A stretch of DNA of 64,000 nucleotides from Streptomyces durocortorensis (GTDB lineage Bacteria; Actinomycetota; Actinomycetes; Streptomycetales; Streptomycetaceae), in assembly GCF_031760065.1 (NCBI RefSeq), contig NZ_CP134500.1, forward strand, positions 5,394,001 to 5,458,000. Reading direction: 5' to 3'. Positions 8,554 through 18,887 of this stretch are shown here, piece after piece. The notes below the pieces were generated by a model. It was not told where the DNA came from. It saw only the letters and a list, made by a program, of their open reading frames with translations, and ran no database searches. Positions within the stretch are counted from its first letter, which is position 1; each line of letters starts with the position of its first letter. Position numbers and translations under genes: made by a program.

Positions 8554-9258
8554 TCAGTGGCCCATGGCCACTCCGCCGTCCACGGGGAGCACGGCGCCGG
8601 TGACGTACCCGGCGTCCTCCCCGGTGAGGTAGCCGACGGCCGCCGCCACCTCGGAGGGGTCGGCCATCCGTCCTACGGGAACCTGCGCGAGCAGGACGGC
8701 ACGGCGGTCCTCCGGGATGGCCGAGACCATGTCCGTGTCGGTGAAGCCCGGAGCGACCGTGTTCACCGTGATGCCGTGGCCGGCCACCTCCAGGGCCAGC
8801 GAACGGGCGAGACCGATCAGCCCGGCCTTGGATGCCGCGTAGTTCGTCTGTCCCACGGCGCCGGACAACGCGACGGCCGAGGAGATCAGCACGATCCGCC
8901 CCCAGCGGCCGCGCATCATGCCCCGGGAGGCCAGTTTCGTGGCCAGGAACGCGCCGGTGAGGTTGGTACGCAGGACGACCTCGAAATCGTCCTGGGTCAT
9001 GGTGAACAGCGGCCGGTCACGCGTGATGCCCGCGTTGACCACGAGCACCTCCACGGGACCGAGGGCGGCCTTCACCTCGGCGAAGGCGGCCGTGATCTGC
9101 TCGGGGTCGGTGACGTCGCACCGCACGCCGAACAGTCCTTCCGGCGGTTCACCGGTTCGGTAGGTGACCGCGACCTTGTCACCGCGGTCGGCCAGGTGGC
9201 GTGCGATCGCGAGACCGATGCCTCGGTTGCCGCCGAACACCAGGGCAGTACGTGGCAT
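8554..9258 (-). CDS. FabG-type SDR ketoreductase
   Basis: Short-chain dehydrogenase of 234 residues from ATG 9258 (AGGAC upstream). NADP-binding GGNRGIG is at 9-15, NAG follows in mid-domain, and the catalytic Ser-Tyr-Lys is seen as ISSAVALSG and NYAASKAG; PGFTDTDM and the terminal VLPVDGG are typical of 3-oxoacyl-ACP reductases. It probably reduces beta-keto groups on carrier-protein-bound intermediates made by the ketosynthase pair at 20381-22427. It lies between the PPTase and MbtH genes in the left operon with short gaps. Substrate is inferred from context. Confidence 0.88.
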   Translation of the reverse strand: MPRTALVFGGNRGIGLAIARHLADRGDKVAVTYRTGEPPEGLFGVRCDVTDPEQITAAFAEVKAALGPVEVLVVNAGITRDRPLFTMTQDDFEVVLRTNLTGAFLATKLASRGMMRGRWGRIVLISSAVALSGAVGQTNYAASKAGLIGLARSLALEVAGHGITVNTVAPGFTDTDMVSAIPEDRRAVLLAQVPVGRMADPSEVAAAVGYLTGEDAGYVTGAVLPVDGGVAMGH

Positions 9259-9296
9259 GGAGTCGTCCTTCGGGTACGGGAACCTCACGGCTCGGG

Positions 9297-9521
9297 TCAC
9301 TTGGCGGCGCGGTCGGTCTGCTCGGCGCGCGGAGGAGCGCCGCGGTGCTCGGTGCGCCAGTGCGTGTCGATGTGGTCCAGGCACGCGCGGCGCTCGTCGG
9401 CCGCCAGGACGGTCCGCCAACCGGCCGGCGGCGCGATGTCCGCCGGCCAGACGGAGTACTCGCCCCGGTCGTTGCGGAGCACGAGCCCGCCCTCCGCGGT
9501 GTCGTCGAACGGGCTGTTCAC
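9297..9521 (-). CDS. MbtH-like NRPS accessory protein
   Basis: Small protein of 74 residues. GTG 9521 was chosen because it overlaps the NRPS stop (GTGA) and gives a standard-length family member. The MbtH signature is present: [20 protein letters not shown] and CLDHIDTHW, with both conserved tryptophan regions. MbtH proteins bind NRPS adenylation domains and make them soluble or active. Immediate coupling to the NRPS gene points to its A domain as partner. The last 15 residues are charged and variable. Confidence 0.92.
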   Translation of the reverse strand: MNSPFDDTAEGGLVLRNDRGEYSVWPADIAPPAGWRTVLAADERRACLDHIDTHWRTEHRGAPPRAEQTDRAAK

Positions 9522-12500
9522 AGGGCCTCCTCGGGGCCGCCGAGCAGGGCCAGTTCCTTGGCCAGCCGCCTGCCGATCACCTCGGCGGGGTGGACGGTCA
9601 GCATGTCCAGGTGCGCGCAGTCGACGAGCTGTTCCACCGTGCGGCCGGCTACGTGGGGCATCCACGATTGGGCGATGGCCGCGTCACGGTCGGGTTCCTC
9701 GGCCGCGGTGAAGAACAGGAGGTCTCCCTCGTACGGCTGCGGGTCGAATTCACGGCGCAGCCGGATGAGGTTGCGCACGACGTGGATGAGGCATTCGTCG
9801 TCCGGGACGACCTGGCGGACCGCGGCGATCTCGTGGATGACGAGCTGCTCATGTTCGAGGTCGTACTCCCAGGGGCCGGAACTCTCTTCCTCGTCGACCA
9901 TGACGGTGTCGAGCATGGCCAGCATCTCGACGCTCTCGCCGTCCCGCTGGAGCCGGGTGGCCAGCGCGTGCGCCACCAGCCCGCCGAACGACCAGCCCAG
10001 GAACCGGTAGGGGCCGTGCGGGCGCACCGTCCGGATCTGGACCAGGTAGTCGTCGACGAGTTCGTCGAGGGTCTCGGGGAGTTCCTCGCCGGGGACGATG
10101 CCGCGGGCCTGGAGCGCGTACACCGGCTGGTCGGGGCCGAGGTGGCGGAGCAGGGCGGCGTAGGCCCAGCCGAGCCCGAAGCCGGGGTGGACGCAGAACA
10201 GCGGCGACCGGGAGCCCTCGGGGCGCAGCGGCAGGAGCACGTCGAAGTCGTTGCCCTGTTCGGCCCGGCCGAGGCGGTCGGCCAGGCCGGCGACGGTCGG
10301 CGTCTCGAACAGGTCGCGTACGGTCACGGACGCTCCGAGGACCTCGCTGATCCGGGCGACCAGCCTGATGGCCAGGAGGGAGTGCCCGCCGAGGTCGAAG
10401 AAGCTGTCGGACGCGCCCACCCGGGGCAGCCCCAGGGCTTCGGCGAACAGGCTGGCGATCTCCGCCTCCTGACGCGATTCGGGGACGCGTGACCCGGCGG
10501 CGGCCGTGAACCGCGGACGGGGGAGCCGGCCGCGGTCGAGCTTGCCGCTGGGCGAGAGCGGCAGTGTGTCCAGCACTGTCACCAGGTCCGGAACCATGTA
10601 CTCCGGCAGGAGTTTCGCGACGGAGGCCCGGATCCGGCCGCCGTCCGGCTCGTCGGCGCCGGGAGCAGGCGTGACGTAACCGACCAGCCGGCGCTCTCCG
10701 GTCTCGTCCTCGTGGACCACGGCGGCGGTCTGCGCCACCTCCGGCCGGCGGGCGAGCGCGGACTCGACCTCGCCGAGTTCCAGCCGGAAACCGCGCAGCT
10801 TGACCTGGTCGTCGACGCGGCCGACGAAGTCCAGCTGCCCGTCGGCCCGCCACCGGACCAGGTCACCGGAGCGGTACATGCGGGCGCCGTCGGGGCCGAA
10901 GGGGTCGGCGACGAAGCGGGACGCCGTGAGGGCGGGGCGGTCCAGGTAGCCGCGGGCCAGTCCCTCGCCCGCGATGTAGAGCTCGCCCGTGACCCCGACG
11001 GGCACCGGCCGCAGTCGGCCGTCCAGGACATACAGCCGGGTGTTGCGCAGCGGGCGGCCGATCGGCGGGGCCTCGCGCGTCGTCGGGGCGGCGTCGGAGG
11101 CGGCGGCATAGACGGTCGCCTCGGTCGGACCGTACGCGTTGACCAGCGTGGCGTCGGGGACGGCCGTCCTGAGCAGGCCGGCCACGTGCGGCGGCAGGGC
11201 CTCGCCGGCCAGCACCAGGTAGTCCGCCCGCACCCGCAGTCCACCGTCCGTCACGAGACGGGCCAGCACTGAGGGGACACCGCTGACGAGGGTCCCCTCC
11301 CAGCTGCCCCGCTCGCTCAGTTCCAGCAGGTCACGGACGATCTCGATGCTGCCTCCGGACAGCAGCGCGCCGAAGATCTCGAACACGGAGACGTCGAAGT
11401 TGAGGGAGGTCGAGGCCAGTACCCGACCCATGCCCGCGCCGAAGGTCTCGTGGGCCCAGGCGGCGAGGTTGCCCACGTTGGCGTGGCTGACGACGACGCC
11501 CTTGGGGCGCCCCGTCGACCCCGAGGTGTAGATGACGTAGGCGGTACGGGAAGGCGACTCCGGGACGTGGAACGTGCCGTCCGCCGCCCGTCCGAGCTCC
11601 GCCTCCAGCTGCGGGTCGTCCAGCCGCAGCACCGGTGCCTGCGGGTGGACGGGCAGTCCCACCGCGGTGGCGGAGTCGCTGATCACCAGCGCGGGCGCGG
11701 AGTCCTCCAGCATGAAGGCCAGCCGCTCGCTCGGATATGCCGGGTCCAGCGGCACGTAGGCGGCACCCGCCTTGAGCACGGCCAGCACCGCGACGATCAT
11801 CTTCTCCGAGCGGGGAAGCGAGACGCCGACGAAATCGCCGTCGCCCACGCCCCGATCGGCCAGTGCCCGGGCCAGCCGACCCGCGCGCTCGTCGAGTTCA
11901 CGGTAGGAGAGGGTCGTTTCACGGTGCACCACGGCCGGCGCGTCCCCCCGGAGCCGTACCTGCTCGGCGAAGAGGCCGACGATACCGGTCGAGGGGAGCG
12001 GGGCCGCCGTGTCGTTCCAGTCCTCCAGGGTGCGGGCGAGTTCCCGCTCGCCCATGATGTCCAGCTCGGTGACGGGACGCAGGGGGTCCACCGAGGCTCC
12101 GTCGAGCAGCCGCACCAGGTGGTCGCCGAGGTCCGCGACGGCCTCCGCGTCGAAGCGCTCGACGTCGTACTCAAGGTAGACCCAGGCGTCCTCGCCGTCC
12201 TCCATGAAGGTGACCATCAGCTCGAACGCGGACGTGGCGTTGGCGACGGGCAGCCGTTCGACGCGCAGTCCGGCGCGCGGCACCGGGGCGGGCGAGGCGA
12301 CACCGTGGTTGAGGCCGATCTGGAAGACCGGCTGCCGGCCGAAGCTGCGGGGCGGGTTCAGCGTGCGCACCAGATGGCTGAACGACAGGTGCTGGTGGCG
12401 CAGGCCCTGGAGCGTCTTGGCCCGCACCTGGCCCAGCAGGTCGAGGAACGTCGGGTCGCCCTCGGCACACCGCACGCGCAGGGGCATGGTGTTGACGGTG

Positions 12501-13384
12501 AGCCCGACGAGACGCTCGGAGCCGGGCTGGAGCCGGCTGGACATGGGCACGCCGAGCACCAGGTCCCGTTCACCGGTGTAGCGCATGAACAGCGCGAACG
12601 CTCCCGAGGCGAGCACCGGGAAGAGCGAGCTGCCCTGCTCCGCGGCCAGGGCCCGCAGTCGCGCGACCACGGGACGGGGGACGTCCTGGCGGACGGTCGC
12701 CGCCTGGCGGCGCGTCGTGCCGGCCAGGAGCGCCCGGGGCAGGTCGAGGGTGGCCGGGGCCCCGGCCAGTTCCGTCTTCCAGTGCTCGATCGCACGCTCC
12801 AGCCGCTTGGCCGAGGCGCCCCCGCCCGTCCACGCGTCGATGAACTCGGTGTAGCCGAGGGGCAGCGTCGTCAGCGGGTCGGGCCGCTCCTCGACGAGCG
12901 CCTCGTACAGCGCCTCGAACTCGCCTGCGAGGACCTCCATGGACGCCCCGTCGGCCACGCTGTGGTGCACGACGAGCAGCAGCACGTGCCGCTCCTCGGC
13001 CAGGCGCAGCAGTGTGGCCCGCAGGAGGGGCGCCCGGTCGAGGACGAACGGCTCGTCCTGCGCGGCGGTGAAGTGGGCGTCGAGCAGCCGCCGCGCGGAC
13101 TCCTCGTCCGTCACGTCGAGTTCCACCGTCCGCAGGTCGAGCGAGACCTCGGCCGCCACGCACTGGACGTGCCCGCCGTTCTCCTCCCGCAGGCTCACCC
13201 GCAGGGCCTCGTGACGTTCCACGAGCGCGCTCAGGGCGGAGTGCAGAGCGGTCCGGTCGAGCGGGCCGCTCAGTTCCAGGGCCAGCGCCACGTTGTGCGT
13301 GCCCGGGCTGTCATGGGTCTGTTCGGTGAACAGAACACCCTCTTGGGCGGGGAGTAGCGGGAGGTTCCTGTCCTGCATGGGCAT
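9518..13384 (-). CDS. Single-module NRPS: C-A-PCP-TE
   Basis: Protein of 1288 residues. Condensation domain (about 8-430) has the intact HHSVADG active site at 140-146. Adenylation domain (about 460-965) has [27 protein letters not shown] and the A10 lysine PLSPSGKLD. The carrier domain has DLGGHSLLA near 995. A thioesterase (about 1060-1288) has GWSFGG near 1131. By motif alignment the ten-residue pocket reads D-V-F-S-V-A-A-V-Y-K, which I cannot assign with confidence, though the later VAAV part resembles aromatic-type codes. The protein should condense an upstream acyl/aminoacyl thioester with one amino acid and release the product. A C domain at the N-terminus means it is not a loading module. 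Confidence 0.95.
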   Translation of the reverse strand: MPMQDRNLPLLPAQEGVLFTEQTHDSPGTHNVALALELSGPLDRTALHSALSALVERHEALRVSLREENGGHVQCVAAEVSLDLRTVELDVTDEESARRLLDAHFTAAQDEPFVLDRAPLLRATLLRLAEERHVLLLVVHHSVADGASMEVLAGEFEALYEALVEERPDPLTTLPLGYTEFIDAWTGGGASAKRLERAIEHWKTELAGAPATLDLPRALLAGTTRRQAATVRQDVPRPVVARLRALAAEQGSSLFPVLASGAFALFMRYTGERDLVLGVPMSSRLQPGSERLVGLTVNTMPLRVRCAEGDPTFLDLLGQVRAKTLQGLRHQHLSFSHLVRTLNPPRSFGRQPVFQIGLNHGVASPAPVPRAGLRVERLPVANATSAFELMVTFMEDGEDAWVYLEYDVERFDAEAVADLGDHLVRLLDGASVDPLRPVTELDIMGERELARTLEDWNDTAAPLPSTGIVGLFAEQVRLRGDAPAVVHRETTLSYRELDERAGRLARALADRGVGDGDFVGVSLPRSEKMIVAVLAVLKAGAAYVPLDPAYPSERLAFMLEDSAPALVISDSATAVGLPVHPQAPVLRLDDPQLEAELGRAADGTFHVPESPSRTAYVIYTSGSTGRPKGVVVSHANVGNLAAWAHETFGAGMGRVLASTSLNFDVSVFEIFGALLSGGSIEIVRDLLELSERGSWEGTLVSGVPSVLARLVTDGGLRVRADYLVLAGEALPPHVAGLLRTAVPDATLVNAYGPTEATVYAAASDAAPTTREAPPIGRPLRNTRLYVLDGRLRPVPVGVTGELYIAGEGLARGYLDRPALTASRFVADPFGPDGARMYRSGDLVRWRADGQLDFVGRVDDQVKLRGFRLELGEVESALARRPEVAQTAAVVHEDETGERRLVGYVTPAPGADEPDGGRIRASVAKLLPEYMVPDLVTVLDTLPLSPSGKLDRGRLPRPRFTAAAGSRVPESRQEAEIASLFAEALGLPRVGASDSFFDLGGHSLLAIRLVARISEVLGASVTVRDLFETPTVAGLADRLGRAEQGNDFDVLLPLRPEGSRSPLFCVHPGFGLGWAYAALLRHLGPDQPVYALQARGIVPGEELPETLDELVDDYLVQIRTVRPHGPYRFLGWSFGGLVAHALATRLQRDGESVEMLAMLDTVMVDEEESSGPWEYDLEHEQLVIHEIAAVRQVVPDDECLIHVVRNLIRLRREFDPQPYEGDLLFFTAAEEPDRDAAIAQSWMPHVAGRTVEQLVDCAHLDMLTVHPAEVIGRRLAKELALLGGPEEAL

Positions 13385-13488
13385 GGCTGTCCTGTCGCGG
13401 GGGCGGGCGCGGTGGCCTGGTCGGATGGGGACGGTGAGGTGGGTCTTCCGGATGGGGCCGCCCCGGGCTCCATCCGGAAGACGACCGC

Positions 13489-14751
13489 TTACGCCTGCGG
13501 TCCCGCCGCGAGGATCGTGCCGATCCGGGCGGCGAAGTCCTCCAGGTCCTCGTCGGTCGTGACCGCGCTGACGTACATCGGCTCCTCGATGTCCGGAGCC
13601 AGGTGGTATCCGGCCTCGCGCATGCCGGCGTACAGGGTGATGAACGGCTCCTGCTCCTGGCGGGCGACGTCCTGCTTGCCGCGGATCGGCGTGCCGTGGG
13701 GAACGAAGATCAATGCGAAGATCGAACCGGTCCGGACGAAGCTGAAGTCCAGGCCGTTTGCCACGCGGTGGCGCTCGACGGCCGCTTCGAGCAGCGCGCC
13801 CTTGCGCTCCAGTTCCTCGTAGAAGCCCGGCCGGGCGAGCTCCGCCAGGGTCGCCAGGCCGGCGGCCATGGTCAGCGGGTTGCCCGCGAGGGTGCCGCCC
13901 TGGAGTACGCGCTCCTCGTCCAGCAGCCGCATGATGTCGGCGCGACCGCCGAAGGCGCCCACGGGGGTGCCACCACCGATGATCTTGCCGAAGGCGGTGA
14001 GGTCGGGGGAGACGCCCAGCAGGTTGCTCGCGGGGCCGTAGGTCAGTCGGAAACCGGTGATCACCTCGTCGAAGATGAGCACCGCGCCCTCACGGGTGCA
14101 GATGTCGCGCAGTTCCTGGAGGAAGCCCGGCTCCGGCAGCACGAGCGACATGTTGCAGGCGATGGGTTCGATGACGACGGCCGCGATCTCGCCCGGGTTC
14201 TCGGCGAAGAGCCGGCGCACGCCCTCCGCGTCGTTGTAGTCCGCGAAGAGGTTGGAACGCATGGCGACCGGGTCGAGACCGGCGTCGCGCATCTTCGCCT
14301 CGCCCTTGTTCTGGACCAGGTCGAAGTGGCCGTGATACCCGCCGTTGAACCGCATGATGCGGGTACGGCCGGTGTAGGCGCGGGCCAGGCGCAGCGTGGA
14401 CATGACCGCCTCGGTGCCGCTGCACACGAAGCGGAGCTGGTCGAGGTGGTCGGCGGTCGCGGTGATGCGCTCGGCGAGCTCGATCTCCTGCGGGCAGTAC
14501 GTTCCGAAGAGCGTGCCGTTCGCGGCCTGGTCGGCGATGGCCTTGCTGACGGTCTCCGGCGCGTGGCCGAGGATCAGCGGGCCGAAGCCGCACATGAAGT
14601 CCACGTAGCGGGTGCCGTCGACGTCGTACAGGTACGGGCCGCGGGCCTCGGCCACGACCAGCGGCTCGGCCTTGACGTTGCGGCAGGCCCGCAGCGGGGA
14701 GCTGGTCCCCATGGGGATGACCGTCTGGGCGCGCTTGATCTCGGGCCTCAT
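13489..14751 (-). CDS. Class III PLP aminotransferase, glutamate-1-semialdehyde aminomutase type
   Basis: Protein of 420 residues whose ATG overlaps the upstream ATP-grasp stop by 4 bp. It has the GSAM-like fold motifs: [60 protein letters not shown] and the PLP lysine in [16 protein letters not shown]. True HemL occurs in haem operons; here the context is an NRPS/type II ketosynthase cluster. Homologous AMT domains of iturin-family and microcystin synthetases aminate beta-ketoacyl thioesters, so a free-standing enzyme making a beta-amino group on a carrier-bound chain is a reasonable inference. A mutase forming a beta-amino acid is the alternative. Confidence 0.85.
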   Translation of the reverse strand: MRPEIKRAQTVIPMGTSSPLRACRNVKAEPLVVAEARGPYLYDVDGTRYVDFMCGFGPLILGHAPETVSKAIADQAANGTLFGTYCPQEIELAERITATADHLDQLRFVCSGTEAVMSTLRLARAYTGRTRIMRFNGGYHGHFDLVQNKGEAKMRDAGLDPVAMRSNLFADYNDAEGVRRLFAENPGEIAAVVIEPIACNMSLVLPEPGFLQELRDICTREGAVLIFDEVITGFRLTYGPASNLLGVSPDLTAFGKIIGGGTPVGAFGGRADIMRLLDEERVLQGGTLAGNPLTMAAGLATLAELARPGFYEELERKGALLEAAVERHRVANGLDFSFVRTGSIFALIFVPHGTPIRGKQDVARQEQEPFITLYAGMREAGYHLAPDIEEPMYVSAVTTDEDLEDFAARIGTILAAGPQA

Positions 14752-15962
14752 GACTGCTTTTCCTTTTCGGTTTCGATGGTGCACTCGCTGATCAGGACGG
14801 CCAGGAGGGCCTCGGCCTCTTCGCGGGTGTCGCGGGCGAAGTAGGCGGTCAGGACGGTCTCGAAGTTGAGCGGCGGGGCGAGGACGAAATCGCCGTCCTG
14901 CTTGTGGAGGTGGACGGTGGTGACGTCGTTCTTCTCGCACACCTCGACGGCCCGCGCGGTGTCACGCAGGAAACCGCTGTCCTCGATGGGGGCGTCGAAC
15001 TCCAACGCCACCCGGTGGTGCGTGGGCTCGGGCGCGATCGGCCCGCGGCCCAGCTGGTGCAGGAGCGCGTAGGCGTCAAGACCAGTGCAGATGCGCAGCT
15101 GCTGGAAGGTGGTGGTGCCACCGCCGCAGAGCCGGGGGGCCAGTTCGAGGATGCGCAGGTTGCCCTGGCCGTCGAAGCGGAACTCGGCGTGGAAGGGCGA
15201 GTTGTCCAGGCCCACGGCGGGCACGATGCTCTCCAGCATCGCCTGGAAGTCCACGCCGAGTTCGGGGTCGAAGGGCTCGGTGAGGTAGGCGACCTCGTGG
15301 AAGAGCGGGCCGACCAGGGGCGGCAGCTTGCGGTGCACCTGGAGCGCGAGCACTCGGCCCTCGCTCACCATGCCGTCCACGGCGTACTCGTTGCCGTCGA
15401 GGTACTCCTCGGCGAGCATCGTGGACTGGCCCGCGCTCTGGCGCAGCAGTGTGCAGACCCGCTTGGTCTGCACGAAGGCCTTGGCGAACTCGGCGGGGGT
15501 GTCCACCTTGACCACGCCGGCGCTGTAGAAGCCGTTCGAGGGCTTGAGCACGATCGGGAAGGAGAGCCCGGCCGCCCCGACGACCTCCAGGGCCGCGGGC
15601 GCCTTCAGCGACGGGTCGAGTTCGACGTGCCGGGTGATGTGGTCGCGGACCGCCGGGTGCGCCTTGAACCGGGTCTTGTCGGACAGGCACAGCAGGGCGT
15701 CGATGCTGCGCGCGGTCAGACCGAGCTCGGCGCGCAGCAGGTCCAGCTGGATCTGGTAGCTGTCGTGGAAGGAGATGACCTCGTCGACGGTGTCGAGGTC
15801 CACCGAGCTGCGGGCGCTGTCCGCTACGGTGCGCTGCCAGTTCTCCCGGTCGTCCGCGTCGAGGGCGGGCGGGGCGAAGAACTGCACGGTGTGGCCGTGC
15901 TCGTCGGCGTAGTGGAGGTAGTCACGGCAGTTCTCGCGCTGCCCGAGGATCAGTACGTTCAC
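14748..15962 (-). CDS. ATP-grasp carboxylate-amine ligase
   Basis: Protein of 404 residues from GTG 15962 (overlapping the MATE stop). The ATP-grasp core is visible: LSDKTRFKAH, FPIVLKPSNGFYSAGVVKV, MLAEEYLDGNEYAVDGMVSEG, and the metal site EFRFDGQGNLRILELAPRLCGGG. Such enzymes activate a carboxylate as acyl phosphate and join it to an amine; relatives include BacD-type dipeptide ligases and BtrJ, which loads glutamate on a carrier protein in butirosin synthesis. Here it could form an amide bond independent of the NRPS or acylate a carrier protein. Its lipid-free, soluble sequence places it in the cytoplasm. Confidence 0.85.
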   Translation of the reverse strand: MNVLILGQRENCRDYLHYADEHGHTVQFFAPPALDADDRENWQRTVADSARSSVDLDTVDEVISFHDSYQIQLDLLRAELGLTARSIDALLCLSDKTRFKAHPAVRDHITRHVELDPSLKAPAALEVVGAAGLSFPIVLKPSNGFYSAGVVKVDTPAEFAKAFVQTKRVCTLLRQSAGQSTMLAEEYLDGNEYAVDGMVSEGRVLALQVHRKLPPLVGPLFHEVAYLTEPFDPELGVDFQAMLESIVPAVGLDNSPFHAEFRFDGQGNLRILELAPRLCGGGTTTFQQLRICTGLDAYALLHQLGRGPIAPEPTHHRVALEFDAPIEDSGFLRDTARAVEVCEKNDVTTVHLHKQDGDFVLAPPLNFETVLTAYFARDTREEAEALLAVLISECTIETEKEKQS

Positions 15963-17455
15963 GGACCAGTCTGACTTTCTGTTCGTGGGATGTTGTAGCC
16001 GTCGGTGCACGCCGGCTGAGGGGTCTCGGCGTCTTCCGCCGGCGGACCGGCCTCGACGAGGAGGTTCTCCCGATTGGCCACTGCCTTGCGGATGCGCCAG
16101 AGGCAGACGACCGCCATCACGGCCTCGAAGAACGAGAAGATCAGCCAGATCACGGGCAGGAGGTCCGCTTCGCCCCGATGCGTCAGGACGACCGTCGCGA
16201 TGGTGGGGACGCAGAGGCACCACATGAGGACGATCCGGGTCAGGAAGCCGAAGCGGGAGAGGCCGAAGCACTCCAGCACGGCGGAGCCGACCATGGAGAA
16301 CATGAAGGCGGCGGAGTACGTCCACAGCACCCGTGAGGTGTCCACAGCGCTCTCGACCGTCTCCGGTCCGGCCTCGTTCAGGCCGAACGGCGACAGGAGC
16401 AGGGTCGGCGTGACGATCTGGAAGAACGCGACCACAGCCACGTACGCACCACAGACGAGCAGGGTGCTCCGCATGATCCGCGGGACGCTCGTGTACAGCC
16501 CGGCGCCGATCGCGTTGCCGCACAGGATGTTGCAACCCAGCCCGAGGCCGATCAGCGGGATGACCGCCGCGTAGTTCAGGGACAGGGCCACGTTGTTGGC
16601 CGAGAGGGCCAGGAGACCGAGGACGCCGGCGAGCCAGACGAACGCCGTCTGCCCCAGCTCCTCCAGCCCCATCGAGCCGCCCGCCGGCGCTCCACGGCGC
16701 AGCCGCAGCCACAGCTCGTGGATCAGGGAGCGCGCGCCCTGGCCGAGCAGCGCGGTGAGCCGGGCGGCGTAGCCCTTGGGGAGGCCGACGCAGTAGCCCA
16801 CGAACATCACGACGACGGCGCTGAGCGTGCCGAGCGCTGATCCTCGCATGCCCATCTCGGGCAGTCCCAGGCGGCCGAAGACGAGACCGTAGGTCATCAC
16901 CAGGCCGACGGCCTGGCCGATGAGGCCCACCGTCATCGGCACGCGGGTGCGGCCGATGCCGTTGAAGTAGGAGGACAGGGCCATGTTGAGCGTCATGACC
17001 GAGCCGAAGAGCGTGGACAGGCCCAAGTACTGGGCCTCCAGCTCCTGGACGGCCTCCGGCTGGCCGCTGAGCGCCGGGATGCTCGTGATCAGCGGGGTCG
17101 ACGCCAGCAGCAGCACGCACAGCACGAGCGCCAGGGCGATGCCCCGGGCGCCCTCGTCCATGGTGCCGCGGTCGTCCTTGCGCCCGTTGGCCTGGGCCAC
17201 GTAGGAGCGGGTGATCCCCACCGTGCCCGTCGCGAGCATGATCAGCGTGGTGGCGGTGAAGACCGCCGGCCCCGAGGCCTGGAGCGTTTCCTCGGAGTAG
17301 CGGGCCAGGCAGATGCGGTCGACCAGCATCAGGACGAGATTGCCCACCATGCCGAACATCAACGGCACCGAGACGCGCACGACCTCGCGCATGACCGACC
17401 CGTCGAAGAGGCGGTCGCGGGGCACCGGGCGGCCGAGCCGTCGCGGTGCTCTCAC
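15959..17455 (-). CDS. MATE family efflux transporter
   Basis: Membrane protein of 498 residues with about twelve hydrophobic segments and a short hydrophilic tail. Paired halves and motifs such as SVPLMFGMVGNLVLMLVD near the start and YFNGIGRTRVPMTVG are typical of MATE/MatE exporters, which expel cationic compounds against Na+ or H+. It starts with GTG 17455, overlapping the carrier protein gene by 4 bp, and overlaps the ATP-grasp gene downstream, so it is tied to the cluster as the probable product exporter and self-resistance protein. It is the only transporter within the cluster. Confidence 0.88.
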   Translation of the reverse strand: MRAPRRLGRPVPRDRLFDGSVMREVVRVSVPLMFGMVGNLVLMLVDRICLARYSEETLQASGPAVFTATTLIMLATGTVGITRSYVAQANGRKDDRGTMDEGARGIALALVLCVLLLASTPLITSIPALSGQPEAVQELEAQYLGLSTLFGSVMTLNMALSSYFNGIGRTRVPMTVGLIGQAVGLVMTYGLVFGRLGLPEMGMRGSALGTLSAVVVMFVGYCVGLPKGYAARLTALLGQGARSLIHELWLRLRRGAPAGGSMGLEELGQTAFVWLAGVLGLLALSANNVALSLNYAAVIPLIGLGLGCNILCGNAIGAGLYTSVPRIMRSTLLVCGAYVAVVAFFQIVTPTLLLSPFGLNEAGPETVESAVDTSRVLWTYSAAFMFSMVGSAVLECFGLSRFGFLTRIVLMWCLCVPTIATVVLTHRGEADLLPVIWLIFSFFEAVMAVVCLWRIRKAVANRENLLVEAGPPAEDAETPQPACTDGYNIPRTESQTGP

Positions 17456-17703
17456 AGCTCGACGCCGGAATCCACGAGCAGTTCGCGGACGCTCTTCACC
17501 AGCGCTTCCCGGTCCGTCAGGTCGAAGGGCAGCACGTCGCCGACGTCGAGCATGACGTCCAGGCGCTCCTCCAGCCCGACCAGGAAGCGCATCTGGTCGA
17601 GCGAACTGACGACGATCTCGGACGGCGCCGAGTCGGCCGGGACGTCCCGCGCCGTCGCGAGCTGCTCCAGGAGCTCGGAAACCACGCCTGCGATATCTTC
17701 CAT
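17452..17703 (-). CDS. Stand-alone carrier protein paired with amino acid ligase
   Basis: Acidic helical protein of 83 residues starting MEDIAGVVSELLEQL. ATG 17703 is preferred over ATG 17712 because GAGGA lies nine bases before the former but directly abuts the latter. The phosphopantetheine site is read as VVSSLDQMRFLVGLEERLD, where a Ser replaces the usual Asp before the Ser-Leu pair. In known amino acid:carrier protein ligase systems the cognate carrier gene is adjacent, as here (ligase at 17773). It should be charged with an amino acid rather than an acyl group from CoA. It is distinct from the second ACP at 20092. Confidence 0.85.
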   Translation of the reverse strand: MEDIAGVVSELLEQLATARDVPADSAPSEIVVSSLDQMRFLVGLEERLDVMLDVGDVLPFDLTDREALVKSVRELLVDSGVEL

Positions 17704-17772
17704 GGAACTCATTCCTCAGTGGTGTGGCGGACCGGGGGTCCCTCCCCCGGGGAGGGGCAGACCCCGCGGGGC

Positions 17773-18876
17773 TCAGCTCGTGGCCGCCGGGAGCAGACCG
17801 TAGGACTTCAGGGCGTAGGCGAGCCGGTCCAGACCGATGCCCGCGCAGCAGGTGGCGTCCACGCCGAGGTCACGCAGACCGAACGAGTCGGCGAAGACCT
17901 CGCCGTGCAGGTTCACGCTGGCCACCGACAGCTCGCCGTCGGCCAGCGGGATGCGCACCTCGCACTTGCTGCCGTTGAGCAGCTGGGCGTCCCGGGTGAT
18001 CGAGGGGTCGTTGCCGAAGAAGGCGTCCGAGGCGCTGACTATCCGGTGCGGGACGTCGAGCGAGGCGAAGAAGTCGGTGAACGACTTGAGGAGCCGCTCG
18101 TACGTCTCCTGGACCTGCTCCGTGCCACCCAGCCGCACCAGCTCGAACATCGTGAACTCGGCGAGGCGGGTGGCCCCGTGGTTGTGCGACTCGTTGCGGA
18201 AGACTGGCCCCTCGATGCCGAACAGGCCGCCGTCCTCACCGCCGTGACGGTCGATCAGCGTGCGGGCGTTGGCGTACACGTGGTAACACGTGACCGGGTT
18301 GAGCACCATCTCCGACGGGACGTAGTACGAGGCCAGGGCCTCGGTCTGCCCCGGTCGGAGCTGCGAGACGGACACCCCGTCCCAGTAGTCCGGGCGGATC
18401 CGGCCCACGGAGTTCACCAGGTTCGGGAACTTCTGGTAGTAGCCCGCGCGCACCAGGACATCACGGGGGATCTGCGCCGATCCCGTCAGCTGCGGGGCGT
18501 CGAACCTGGCGGCGACGCCCTCCCGGACGAGGGTCCGGGTGTGCTCCATGGCCGCGCGCCACTCGGGCCCGTGCAGGTAGGTGCCGGCGGCCACCGGTAT
18601 CCGGTCGTCGGTCGGCAGTCCACAGGAACGCTCCGTCGTCGGGGTGTGCTCCGCGTAGACGTTGACCGCGACCTCGCGGTGGCCGCGCAGGAAGTGCCGG
18701 ACCGTTTCGCCCAGTTCCTGCTCGCTCAAACCCGCTCCGGCGGGGACCGTGACGTCGATGCCGGCGCCCGGGAACGTCACCTCGGCGCTGCCGTAGTAGA
18801 ACGTGAGGGCCTTGCGGAGCTCGTTGGCGGCTTCCGCGCCGACCGTACGGGCGTGGTGATAGCCCACGCTGTTCAC
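17773..18876 (-). CDS. Amino acid:[carrier protein] ligase (SerRS-like class II)
   Basis: Protein of 367 residues resembling the catalytic core of seryl-tRNA synthetase without the tRNA-binding N-terminal coiled coil. Class II motif 2 is read at GPVFRNES (223-230) and motif 3 at GIGLDRLAYAL (346-356). Cys197 (PVTCYHVY), Glu240 (RLAEF) and Cys343/344 (ATCCAG) fit the zinc ligands of atypical SerRS relatives. Characterised members adenylate glycine or alanine and transfer it to the phosphopantetheine arm of a small carrier protein instead of tRNA. GAGGGG sits seven bases before the GTG start. With the carrier protein just downstream, it is the likely gateway for an aminoacyl unit. Amino acid choice is inferred from the family only. 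Confidence 0.88.
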   Translation of the reverse strand: MNSVGYHHARTVGAEAANELRKALTFYYGSAEVTFPGAGIDVTVPAGAGLSEQELGETVRHFLRGHREVAVNVYAEHTPTTERSCGLPTDDRIPVAAGTYLHGPEWRAAMEHTRTLVREGVAARFDAPQLTGSAQIPRDVLVRAGYYQKFPNLVNSVGRIRPDYWDGVSVSQLRPGQTEALASYYVPSEMVLNPVTCYHVYANARTLIDRHGGEDGGLFGIEGPVFRNESHNHGATRLAEFTMFELVRLGGTEQVQETYERLLKSFTDFFASLDVPHRIVSASDAFFGNDPSITRDAQLLNGSKCEVRIPLADGELSVASVNLHGEVFADSFGLRDLGVDATCCAGIGLDRLAYALKSYGLLPAATS

Positions 18877-18887
18877 AGTGCTGCCCC

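Noticed and set aside
13489..14751. Calling the PLP enzyme HemL of haem biosynthesis
   Set aside because: No haem genes adjoin it and it overlaps an ATP-grasp biosynthetic gene by 4 bp; a cluster-specific aminotransferase role fits better.
17773..18876. Calling the class II synthetase-like protein a seryl-tRNA synthetase
   Set aside because: It lacks the N-terminal tRNA-binding coiled coil, is only 367 residues, and sits beside a carrier protein gene.
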